NCBI GenBank assembly: GCA_015067665.1
Contig: SVLZ01000015.1
Span: 1 to 34,850, forward strand
DNA from: Oscillospiraceae bacterium
GTDB lineage: Bacteria > Bacillota > Clostridia > Oscillospirales > Oscillospiraceae
Direction: 5' to 3'
Length of the DNA: 34,850 nt
The translations under genes and the position numbers were made by a program. The notes beneath the pieces were generated by a model, which was not told where the DNA came from, made no database searches, and worked only from the letters and a program-made list of their open reading frames with translations. Positions 1 through 7,102 of this stretch are shown here, piece by piece (the first letter of the stretch is position 1; the number at the start of each line of letters is the position of its first letter).

Positions 1-960
1 GGAGAACACAACACCTACACAGTCACCCTTGTTGGAGGTAACGCGGAAGCTCAGCTCCAGACCGTCCAGCTTTACAAGGTGCTTATAGTATGCACGGTGG
101 CCCCAACCACCCATATTAGAAACGGTGGTATAGCCGTTTTCTGCAAAGTGTGCAACAGGAGAGCCGGAATAAGCGTTCCAGTCGCTGTCAGCAGAGCCAA
201 CAATGCTGGGTGCTGCGGGTGCGGGCTCAGTGGGCTCATCGCCGGAAGCAGCCTCGGTTACGCGGATGGTAACATTGGGATTATGGAGGCCGGTTGCAGC
301 AACATAGAGCTTACCTTCTGCGTCCAGAGCGCTTGCAAAGACAGACTTCTGCATATAGAAGGTGCAGGCGCCGCCCTGTTCAGCAACATAGTTGCAATTG
401 TCGGCCCACAGCAGATGAGGCGTCAGGGATGTAAACTTAACAGCATATGTATTGGCATCATGGGACTTGATCTCGATCTTCAGATCGATGTTGGTTACTG
501 TGTTAAGAACCATAGATGCTGCCAGACCGAAGCCTGCCTTGGTACATTCAGGATCGGTATAGGCATAGGATGCGGTGTTATAGTCGTGGTTTGCGCCTAC
601 ATGGAAGCGGGACTGACCGTTGGCATAGGGATCGTGCCAAAGTGTCATCGCAGCCGCGCCGCTACCGTAGTTTCCTGCGGGATTGGCAGAGAAGACGATA
701 CCGGCTGCCTGATTGCTACCGTTTTCATATCTGAAATCGGTAAGCTTCATTTCGATGGTCAAGCCATCCAGCTTTACCTTCTCGGTGGTGTATGCGCTTG
801 TTTCATACTGGATGCCGGAAATCGTATAGAATCCGTCACCGGCATCTGTTACTGTTGTACCGTTTGCCGTCCAGGCAGGAGCAGCATCTTCCGCAAATAC
901 AGGCAGTGCTGTAATTGCCATTGCGATTACAAGTAACAAAGCTAAGATTCGTTTCTTCAT
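1..960 (-). CDS. Secreted repeat-domain protein, C-terminus cut off by the window edge
   Basis: The reading frame starts at an ATG at 960 behind a strong AGGAGG site and runs without a stop off the left edge, giving 320 residues. The N-terminus is a classical signal peptide with two lysines, a hydrophobic core and a cleavage site after Val-Phe-Ala near residue 22; there is no lipobox Cys, so the protein is secreted or wall-attached rather than a lipoprotein. Two similar segments are visible: 'KLDGLTIEMKLTDF' followed by 'AGIVFSA' near residues 61-91, and 'KLDGLELSFRVTS' followed by 'VGVVFS' at residues 297-320. This points to at least two copies of a domain of about 240 residues, separated by a Pro/Glu-rich linker near residue 245. 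It is the last visible gene of the sugar ABC operon, so a glycan-binding beta-sandwich is a reasonable guess. I do not recognise a named family. Confidence 0.8.
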   Translation of the reverse strand, partial: MKKRILALLLVIAMAITALPVFAEDAAPAWTANGTTVTDAGDGFYTISGIQYETSAYTTEKVKLDGLTIEMKLTDFRYENGSNQAAGIVFSANPAGNYGSGAAAMTLWHDPYANGQSRFHVGANHDYNTASYAYTDPECTKAGFGLAASMVLNTVTNIDLKIEIKSHDANTYAVKFTSLTPHLLWADNCNYVAEQGGACTFYMQKSVFASALDAEGKLYVAATGLHNPNVTIRVTEAASGDEPTEPAPAAPSIVGSADSDWNAYSGSPVAHFAENGYTTVSNMGGWGHRAYYKHLVKLDGLELSFRVTSNKGDCVGVVFS

Positions 961-985
961 AATTGCCTCCTAAAGTTAATTATTA

Positions 986-1010
986 ATTAATATGGCGAGC
1001 CATAATTAAT
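986..1010 (-). other. Intergenic hairpin inside the operon
   Basis: ATGGC at 992-996 pairs with GCCAT at 999-1003, and AT-rich flanks extend the stem with one bulged base at 1005. The structure overlaps the stop codon of the upstream lipoprotein gene and lies just before the next gene's ribosome site. An AT-rich tract follows it on the minus strand. It could be a weak terminator or an mRNA-stability element that sets different levels of the last gene. Confidence 0.4.
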
Positions 1011-2136
1011 TCACTTTGTACATATTGAGATGAGAGATCTCCACCTCAACATCGTAGTTACCGGGGAGCTCCCAGCCAATATTGGTGCTGCCGATCATAA
1101 GCTGATCTGCACTTGCGCCCATCATCGCACCGTTTTGCCGGGCGATCTTCAGCGCCTGATTGATATAGGGAAGAATGTCCACCTTAACGCTTACATCCTT
1201 GCCCACAACAGAGGTAGGCGCATTTACGGAACCGGGCTGCTGACCTGCCACAGACTGCAACGACAGCATATAGATAAACAGTCCTGTGCTATCCTCCTTG
1301 CCGCCGTCGTAGGACGCAAAACCGTTGGGTGTGCTGTCCATTGTACGGGTATCAAACATGGAGAAGCCAAACCACATAGAATTGCCGTAGCTCTCGCTGT
1401 CGGGATTCATATCGGTAAGGGTAATAAACCACTGGAATTGGGCGGCATTCAAGTCGGGATTCAGAGGATATAACGCTCTGTCAACAAGGCTTTCGCACTT
1501 TGTCACCTTGTAATCGACTTCCATATAAAGATGCTCGCAACCGCTCGTATCTGCGCTGACCCCCTGCTCAATGAGAATGTGGGGCCAGTTTTCTGTGCCG
1601 TCAATACGGTCACGGATGTTGCCGTCAGCATCCCTTGTGTATTCCTCACTTCCCTTGATGCCAAGGGTAACGGTGCCGGTCTTAGCGGAATCCACCTGCA
1701 GGAACTTACCGCCGTCAGAATAGGTCAGCACAGAGCCGTTTCTTTCGAATGTGCCATCGGCTACCATATCCTTTGTACAGCCCCACTGTGCCATACGCCA
1801 GATGCTGTCCCCCTCTGCCTTATTGCCATCATAATCCAGATGGCCGGCAAGGTTTCCGTTGGAGGAATTGGAGTGGAAAAGTGTCACAGAAAATCCTCTG
1901 GAAAAATTCAGGTCACCCAAAAGCTCCTGCACACCGCCGCCGTTTACCTGCGGTCTTTCAAGCAGCTGTCCCTCGGTCACCGAATCCCAGGGAACTGTGG
2001 GACTCTGTGTCGGATCAGGCGATTCTGTAGGCGCTGCACCAAACAGACCATCCATCATTTCACAACCACTGAACATAAGTACTCCTATAGCCATTGTCAG
2101 TGTGAGGGCAATGGCTCTCGCAAATTTATTTCTCAT
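1006..2136 (-). CDS. Surface lipoprotein, unnamed family, paralogue of the upstream lipoprotein
   Basis: This 376-residue protein has a lipoprotein signal peptide with lipobox Phe-Ser-Gly-Cys, so Cys25 would be lipidated, followed by a Thr/Pro/Ser linker to about residue 50. The rest looks like a single globular, beta-rich domain. It shares ordered motifs with the protein encoded just upstream: 'WPHILIEQ', 'AAQFQWFITLTD', 'MWFGFSMFDTR', 'YDGGKEDSTG', a helical stretch near 'QALKIARQNGAM', and 'NIGWE' close to the C-terminus. The pair therefore arose by tandem duplication and has diverged considerably. The start overlaps the end of the preceding gene by 11 bases, which suggests translational coupling. 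No catalytic motif is recognised. Given the ABC sugar transporter in the same operon, a glycan-binding or polysaccharide-processing role outside the membrane is likely but unproven. Confidence 0.8.
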   Translation of the reverse strand: MRNKFARAIALTLTMAIGVLMFSGCEMMDGLFGAAPTESPDPTQSPTVPWDSVTEGQLLERPQVNGGGVQELLGDLNFSRGFSVTLFHSNSSNGNLAGHLDYDGNKAEGDSIWRMAQWGCTKDMVADGTFERNGSVLTYSDGGKFLQVDSAKTGTVTLGIKGSEEYTRDADGNIRDRIDGTENWPHILIEQGVSADTSGCEHLYMEVDYKVTKCESLVDRALYPLNPDLNAAQFQWFITLTDMNPDSESYGNSMWFGFSMFDTRTMDSTPNGFASYDGGKEDSTGLFIYMLSLQSVAGQQPGSVNAPTSVVGKDVSVKVDILPYINQALKIARQNGAMMGASADQLMIGSTNIGWELPGNYDVEVEISHLNMYKVN

Positions 2137-3169
2137 ATTCTACCACTCTCAAAGACATATTCTCGACTTTCACACCGACCTTTGCCAGATTGGAAACCTC
2201 CCAGCCGATGTTAAAACCGTTTACTGCCATATTCTCCCATTCGGATTGGGCAAGAGCACCCTTTTGCTTAGCGAGCTCGAATGCCGCTTTCATATACGCT
2301 TTGAGATCAAGCTTCACATGGTAGGTCTCCCCTACCGTGACCTTGCCGCCGCTTTCAGGGAAAAGCTCCTGACCCGTGGGTGCATATATAAACTTGCCGG
2401 TAGAGTCGGCCTTTCCGCCATCATAAAGCTGTGTACCGGGGAAGATCTCGTATCGATTATCAAATAGTGTCACATTGAACCACATATAATCGCCAAGGAC
2501 GCTTGCCTTATCGTGGACAGAGAAGATCCATTGGAACTGAGAAGCGCCGATGGCATTATCGTACTCGATATTTTCTGTTATAGTGAAATCCAGCTCCATA
2601 ATGAAGGACTCCACCTGATCGAGATAAACCACACCGGGCGTCTGCTGAATGATCATATGTACCCAATCCTCACCGTTTTGGCGAATGACGGGTGCACCGG
2701 TTTCCTGATTGACGTATTCCTTGGAGGTGTCTACGTTAAGATTGTACGTACCGGTCTTAGGGTCTACGGAAATGTACTTACTGCCGGAGGCATTCGTCAG
2801 GGTGAAATACTCTCCGTCCGTACCTGTAATTCCGTATGCAGGAATGTCGAAAAGCTCGTTTCCAAGGGACAGATCATTTTTTGTAGCATCGTAATTCGGT
2901 CTTGTTACAGAAAGATCACAATATTGTCCAAGAGACCAAAAGGGCTCATCGCTTCCTGCGGTCCCGTACTTCCACCAAGTGTAGCCTACCTGATGGGAGT
3001 TGAGGTTCGATACCTTAATGCCCTCTGCAAAGTTCTTGTCAAAGAGCAGTTCCTTTTCCACAAGCTGGGGTTCTGTTTCCGGCGCAGTCGGTTCAGGGAG
3101 TATTCCCTCACAGCCAAGCAGCGCCGAGAAAGTCATTAATATAGCTAAAAAGAGAGCGAATTTCTTCAT
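2126..3169 (-). CDS. Surface lipoprotein, unnamed family, first of the paralogous pair
   Basis: This 347-residue protein begins with a signal peptide ending in lipobox Ala-Leu-Leu-Gly-Cys (Cys20), then a Pro/Thr/Glu-rich linker. The mature domain carries the same motif series as its downstream neighbour: 'WVHMIIQQ', 'ASQFQWIFSVHD', 'MWFNVTLFDNR', 'YDGGKADSTG', the helix 'AAFELAKQKGAL', and 'NIGWE'. The aromatic-rich strands (QFQW, MWF, GWE) would suit a carbohydrate-binding face; that is inference. The gene begins 39 bases after the second permease stop codon and has a GAGGTGAGAA-type ribosome site. I do not assign it to a named family. A concanavalin-like or laminin-G-like fold is one possibility to test. 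Confidence 0.8.
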   Translation of the reverse strand: MKKFALFLAILMTFSALLGCEGILPEPTAPETEPQLVEKELLFDKNFAEGIKVSNLNSHQVGYTWWKYGTAGSDEPFWSLGQYCDLSVTRPNYDATKNDLSLGNELFDIPAYGITGTDGEYFTLTNASGSKYISVDPKTGTYNLNVDTSKEYVNQETGAPVIRQNGEDWVHMIIQQTPGVVYLDQVESFIMELDFTITENIEYDNAIGASQFQWIFSVHDKASVLGDYMWFNVTLFDNRYEIFPGTQLYDGGKADSTGKFIYAPTGQELFPESGGKVTVGETYHVKLDLKAYMKAAFELAKQKGALAQSEWENMAVNGFNIGWEVSNLAKVGVKVENMSLRVVEYEK

Positions 3170-3208
3170 ATTCTCACCTCTGCGTGTTTATTTATGGTTG
3201 GGTTTGTC

Positions 3209-4081
3209 TTACATCTTAACTGCACCGTCAGTAAGACCTTTAATAAACTGCTTCGACGTAAAGAAGAATGCAATCAAAAGGGGCATGGATGCCAAGCAGT
3301 AGCCGGCATAGATGACTGTATCCGGAATCTTCGCTGCGGTGGAACCAAACACGGTAAACACACCGACACCGATGGTATAAAGATCCTCTGCGCCGTAAAG
3401 AATCAGTCTTGCCCAAATCACGTCATTCCACGCGCCGAGCAATGTGGAAAGTCCCACTGTAAACAAAATAGGTGTACTCAGCGGGATCGCGATTCTGAGA
3501 TAGCAGCCCAGCTTACTTGCGCCATCCATTTCTGCTGCCTCATAAATATCCGTAGGAAGACCGTCAAAGAAGGTCTTTATCAAAAAGATATTGATAGGCA
3601 TACCGCCTGCGATGGCAGGAAGAATCACGCCTGCGTGGGTTTGCTTCAGGTTCAGCGTCGAATACACAAGAGAATACTGGGTCGCCAGCGTCAAAATACC
3701 GGGGATCATCATAAAGGCCAAAAACACCATAAAAAGTGCATTTTTTCCTTTGAAACGGAACCTGGAAAAGCCGTATGCAGCAAGGCTGGCAAAGAGCAAT
3801 ACACCGAAAACCTCAAGAAATGCCACTTTGAAGGTATTCATAATGTATTTAGATATATAGGGCCAGGCAGCCTTGAATGCGCCGGTAACTGCCTCCGTAT
3901 TTCCCGAACCCGGAAAAGAAAGAGGATCCTTTAATATCTCTGCAGGAGATTTGAAGCTGTTAATAATCAGAATATAGAAAGGAAACAGCACCATAATCAG
4001 CAAGCAGATTATGATAAGATGGGAGAATATCTGCCCAACTGTCAGTTTCTTTCCGTTTGTGTTTAATCTTAGACTTTTCAC
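3209..4081 (-). CDS. ABC sugar transporter permease (MalG/UgpE type)
   Basis: This 290-residue inner-membrane protein has about six hydrophobic segments and the cytoplasmic EAA loop that contacts the ATPase: 'EAAEMDGASKLGCYLRIAIP' at about residues 190-210, including the conserved Gly and Pro. This is the signature of the MalG/UgpE/AraQ branch of carbohydrate ABC permeases (BPD_transp_1 domain). It starts three bases after the stop codon of the other permease gene, so the two are surely co-transcribed and form the heterodimeric channel. No ATPase gene is present in the cluster. In Firmicutes such systems commonly share a housekeeping ATPase of the MsmX type encoded elsewhere. Confidence 0.93.
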   Translation of the reverse strand: MKSLRLNTNGKKLTVGQIFSHLIIICLLIMVLFPFYILIINSFKSPAEILKDPLSFPGSGNTEAVTGAFKAAWPYISKYIMNTFKVAFLEVFGVLLFASLAAYGFSRFRFKGKNALFMVFLAFMMIPGILTLATQYSLVYSTLNLKQTHAGVILPAIAGGMPINIFLIKTFFDGLPTDIYEAAEMDGASKLGCYLRIAIPLSTPILFTVGLSTLLGAWNDVIWARLILYGAEDLYTIGVGVFTVFGSTAAKIPDTVIYAGYCLASMPLLIAFFFTSKQFIKGLTDGAVKM

Positions 4082-4084
4082 GGC

Positions 4085-5035
4085 TTACTCCTTTGACTTA
4101 ACAAGCTTGTTGTTTGCGATGGTTATGGCCATAATGATCACGAACATAACAACGCCCATTGCACAGGCATAGCCGTACGCACCTTCCTTGGAGGAACCGG
4201 TAATGAGCCGGAATATGTAGTAACCCGGAACCATCGTTCCCGATTGCATACTGCCGATCACTTCACCGGGTCCGCCGTTTGTAATGGCATACTGCATCGA
4301 ATAGTTTTGAAGTCCGCCAATGAAACCCATAATCAGGAAGTATCTCAGCTGACCGCTGATGAGCGGAAGATCGATCTTGAACACTCTCCCCCAAAAGGAC
4401 AAGCCGTCAATCTGCGATGCATCAATAATGCTGCGGTCAATGGCATTGAGTCCCGCGAGGTAAATCAGGAAAGACGTTCCGCCAACCCACGGAAATCCGT
4501 AAAGGAAGATACTCAAGAACACGACCCAAGTATCTTTACTCGCAAACCACTCCAGAGGCTCTCCGCCAAACCATGAAAGAATGGTGTTGGCAAAGCCGGC
4601 AGAGGAACCGGAAAAAATCAGCTTCTGCCAAAGAAGGAGCACGATAATTCCCGGTATCATTGCAGGAAGTACAAATAAGAATCTGTAAGCAGGCATCATC
4701 TTGGAACGGAGATTATACATCATCTCCGACAAGAAGATCGATGCCGCATTGCCGAGGATCATACCGACCACTGTCAGAATGACTGCGTTCAGTAATGATT
4801 TCCAGAACAATTCATCGGCAAATACATTCTTATAATTGTCAAGCCAAACAAAATCTGCTTTCAGGCCTCCGTCCCAGTTGGTAAAGGAGTTCACAAATGC
4901 CATAATCGTAGGATACAGACAGAAGACGCAAAGAAGAATAAATGCAGGCAGTATAAACAGAACGCCTTCATAGCTTCTGTGCTTACGCAAAAAACTCTTT
5001 AGCTTGGCGGTCTTTGATGTATCACTTTGTGACAT
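4085..5035 (-). CDS. ABC sugar transporter permease (MalF/UgpA type)
   Basis: This 316-residue protein has a charged cytoplasmic N-terminus, a first membrane segment near residue 28 and five further segments. The EAA-like loop is the degenerate 'DASQIDGLSFWGRVFKIDLP' at about residues 208-228; MalF-type partners typically have weaker EAA boxes than MalG-type ones. A periplasm-like loop contains 'SFTNWDGG', which is typical of UgpA/LplB family members. The gene begins six bases after the solute-binding protein stop codon. With the next gene it forms the membrane channel of a CUT1-class uptake system, the class used for oligosaccharides and glycosides. Confidence 0.92.
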   Translation of the reverse strand: MSQSDTSKTAKLKSFLRKHRSYEGVLFILPAFILLCVFCLYPTIMAFVNSFTNWDGGLKADFVWLDNYKNVFADELFWKSLLNAVILTVVGMILGNAASIFLSEMMYNLRSKMMPAYRFLFVLPAMIPGIIVLLLWQKLIFSGSSAGFANTILSWFGGEPLEWFASKDTWVVFLSIFLYGFPWVGGTSFLIYLAGLNAIDRSIIDASQIDGLSFWGRVFKIDLPLISGQLRYFLIMGFIGGLQNYSMQYAITNGGPGEVIGSMQSGTMVPGYYIFRLITGSSKEGAYGYACAMGVVMFVIIMAITIANNKLVKSKE

Positions 5036-5041
5036 TTCTAA

Positions 5042-6682
5042 TTATCCTTCCTGATTGGTAGTACCGTATGCAGGCCAGGCCTTGCTGTCCCACTTATTGG
5101 TGTTATACAGGGTGTTGACTGCGTTAATGAAGGAATTCTTCAAAATAGAAAGCTTTTCCTCGATAGCGGGCAGTTCAAGGCCAAGGGCATCCTGCTTAAA
5201 GAGATAGAATGCATCATAATAGTCCTTGTTCATATTGCCGCCTGCGGTTGCACAACCCCAAGCTGCGGTTTCCTTGTTTGCAAGGTCGCTCTTGTAGGTT
5301 TCTGCAAGTGCTTTGAAGTGGGCATTGGTTGTATTGCCGGACAGGGGAACTGCAAAGCCAAGATCGTTGACCATCTTGTCGTTGTTTTCGAAGCAGCTCA
5401 GGTACATCAGAATATCAACGCAAGCATCTACGCAGTTGGTATTGCCGGCAGCTGCATCCTTGTTCATCGCGGAGTTGGTAACCGCCCAACCGGTGGAATA
5501 ACCGGAGAAGCCTCTGCGAACGTAGCTGTCTACGCTAAAGGTTGTGTAGTAGGGATTGCTCTCTTCGCCTTCGGGCTGCTGGGTGAGAATGGGGTAAGGC
5601 ATAACACCGACTTCGAATGCGCCGTCAACGGTGTCAACCAGCTCGCGGATACTGCCGCCGACAACTTCCAGCATAGCCAGATTGCCCACTGTGAACTGCT
5701 GCTCTGCATAGTAGGAGCTGTAGTTGGTGGGGAAATACTTGGTCATCTGCTTAATGAGGCGGAACAGCTCCACATATTTTGCATCCTCAGGAGAGAAACG
5801 TCTTTCGCCGGTTACGGGATCCTTCTGCATATAGGCTCTTGCATATTCTTCGCCGTCGATGGTTCCGTCAACAGTAATGACGTCCATATACTTCAGCTCG
5901 CCTGCCCACAGGGTGGATTCCAGATAACTGTCGTACCAAGGATACATATAGAAATAGGGGCAGATGTAGTTGGCATCATCGCTGGGATTGCCCTTATTGA
6001 TGGACTTAGCATAAGCATTGAGCTTATCCTGGGCTTCCATAAAGTCCTTATAGGTTACCGGGACCTCTGTAATGCCTGCAGCATCAAAGAGGGTCTTATT
6101 GTAGATAAAGCCGATGGGGTTCTGCTCCATCTCAACGGTGTACTTCTCACCGTTAGGCGCAAATGTACTTGCATAGGTTGCGCTGTTATAAATATCCTTC
6201 CAAGCTGCGCTGCCGGCTTCGCCGGGCTTGGAATACTTGTTGGGCTTCTCCATATCGGAGGAAATGTCATAGAACCAACCCTTGCTCTGGTCCTCGGCGA
6301 TGGTGGTTCCCAGATAGTAAAGGATCTCGGGGGCGGATCCGTTGGAGAGCATGGGCGCCATGGTTTCTCTGTCCATATTGATGGAATTGTCAGCCACTTC
6401 GAAATAGTAGCCATACTTTTCGGCATTGGCTTCATTCCAAGCGTCAACCAGCTTTTCCAGGGTGTTGTAGGGATAAGGATTGAGGAACTTGTCGTAATCC
6501 ATAGAAGCAGTGGTATTATACTGTGCGTTCTGACCGCCTGCATCAATGGTAAGCTTTACCAAATTCTCGTAGGGCTTATTCTCTTCCGTGGGGCCGCCGC
6601 AAGCAGGCAGGAAAGCAAGTACCATAGAAAGGCACAATGCCGCTGCAGCGATTCTTACGATTTTCTTGAAGGATTTTTTCAT
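5042..6682 (-). CDS. Extracellular solute-binding lipoprotein of sugar ABC transporter
   Basis: This 546-residue protein has a typical lipoprotein signal (basic start, hydrophobic core, Leu-Pro-Ala-Cys with Cys28 as the lipid anchor). The mature part has the features of family 1 solute-binding proteins: an 'NPYPYNTLEKLVDAWNEANA' segment early on, 'GFIYNKTLFDAAGITEVPVT' in the hinge region, and many tyrosines and tryptophans suited to stacking on sugar rings. It is longer than simple maltose-binding proteins (about 400-450 residues) and nearer the size of LplA/oligosaccharide-binding types. It is the first gene of the operon and has its own promoter at 6757-6784, transcribed away from a GntR-type regulator. 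The substrate cannot be read from the sequence. Confidence 0.92.
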   Translation of the reverse strand: MKKSFKKIVRIAAAALCLSMVLAFLPACGGPTEENKPYENLVKLTIDAGGQNAQYNTTASMDYDKFLNPYPYNTLEKLVDAWNEANAEKYGYYFEVADNSINMDRETMAPMLSNGSAPEILYYLGTTIAEDQSKGWFYDISSDMEKPNKYSKPGEAGSAAWKDIYNSATYASTFAPNGEKYTVEMEQNPIGFIYNKTLFDAAGITEVPVTYKDFMEAQDKLNAYAKSINKGNPSDDANYICPYFYMYPWYDSYLESTLWAGELKYMDVITVDGTIDGEEYARAYMQKDPVTGERRFSPEDAKYVELFRLIKQMTKYFPTNYSSYYAEQQFTVGNLAMLEVVGGSIRELVDTVDGAFEVGVMPYPILTQQPEGEESNPYYTTFSVDSYVRRGFSGYSTGWAVTNSAMNKDAAAGNTNCVDACVDILMYLSCFENNDKMVNDLGFAVPLSGNTTNAHFKALAETYKSDLANKETAAWGCATAGGNMNKDYYDAFYLFKQDALGLELPAIEEKLSILKNSFINAVNTLYNTNKWDSKAWPAYGTTNQEG

Positions 6683-6706
6683 TGTTCATTCTCCTTTTCG
6701 TTTATT

Positions 6707-6744
6707 TGTTATGTTTTTATAACATTATTGATATAAGCATAACA
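6707..6744. promoter_or_regulatory. Inverted repeat in the leader of the transporter operon
   Basis: TGTTAT at 6707-6712 and ATAACA at 6719-6724 form a perfect inverted repeat with a 6-base spacer. A further CATAACA at 6738-6744 also matches TGTTATG at 6707-6713. The block lies just downstream of the predicted transcription start of the solute-binding protein gene, where a bound repressor would block elongation. It could also fold as an RNA hairpin. Confidence 0.4.
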
Positions 6745-6756
6745 TTTGCCACTTTT

Positions 6757-6784
6757 ATATTACCACAATTCTCTTTATAGTCAA
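6757..6784 (-). promoter_or_regulatory. Promoter of the sugar ABC operon
   Basis: On the minus strand TTGACT (6784-6779) is followed after 16 bases by TAATAT (6762-6757). Transcription would start near 6750, giving a leader of about 68 bases before the solute-binding protein ATG at 6682. The match to the housekeeping sigma consensus is good. Confidence 0.6.
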
Positions 6785-6801
6785 TACAATTTTATGCGTA
6801 G

Positions 6802-6828
6802 TACACAAAGCGCGTTTATTTTTGTGTA
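6802..6828. promoter_or_regulatory. Candidate operator TACACAAA-N11-TTTGTGTA
   Basis: Two perfect 8-base inverted half-sites, TACACAAA (6802-6809) and TTTGTGTA (6821-6828), are separated by 11 bases. Half-site centres are about 19 bp apart, close to two helical turns, as expected for a dimeric regulator. The site lies about 18 bp upstream of the -35 box of the transporter promoter. The ACACAAAG word recurs at 6991-6998 near the regulator's own promoter, which suggests shared or autogenous control. Confidence 0.5.
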
Positions 6829-7039
6829 AAACCAACAGCATATCCACAAAGTTTTTATGCATTGAGCCAATAATAATGTATTATAACAATGACATAAAAC
6901 GACAAATAATACAAAGCGTAATTCATTAACTACTGTTTTACCCGATTTATGTATTTTTTACCTGTTTCCTTTTCTGTAATCGCTATAATGACACAAAGGT
7001 CTTCGTTAATCTCCCTATCCAGATTCTTCCAACCAAGAC

Positions 7040-7069
7040 TTGACAAAAAAGCAAATAATGGTATATTAT
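7040..7069 (+). promoter_or_regulatory. Promoter of the GntR-type regulator
   Basis: A perfect TTGACA at 7040-7045 is followed by TATATT (7062-7067, spacer 16) or TATTAT (7064-7069, spacer 18). The TTG of this -35 box could be mistaken for a start codon, but it has no ribosome site and would add residues foreign to the family. The leader to the ATG at 7103 is about 27-30 bases. Confidence 0.65.
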
Positions 7070-7102
7070 CTATATAAAAATAATACATTAAGGTCGTGCA
7101 AA

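Larger units (their letters stand above)
6683..7102. promoter_or_regulatory. Divergent control region between transporter operon and regulator
   Basis: This 420-bp AT-rich stretch has no gene. It holds the promoters for both divergent units, two strong inverted repeats (listed separately) and four related ACAAAG words on the plus strand: ACACAAAG at 6803-6810, CCACAAAG at 6844-6851, ATACAAAG at 6909-6916 and ACACAAAG at 6991-6998. The concentration of repeated short words suggests several binding sites for a regulator, most simply the adjacent GntR/LacI-type protein. Confidence 0.55.

Noticed and set aside
79-936. Plus-strand open frame of 285 codons at the left edge.
   Set aside because: The minus strand carries a frame with a signal peptide, repeated domains and an AGGAGG start that continues the operon. 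The plus frame has an improbable Cys- and Gly-rich composition.
3170-3208. A separate promoter or terminator between the second permease and the first lipoprotein gene.
   Set aside because: The 39-base gap holds a ribosome site but no stem-loop or promoter pair, so continuous transcription is simpler.
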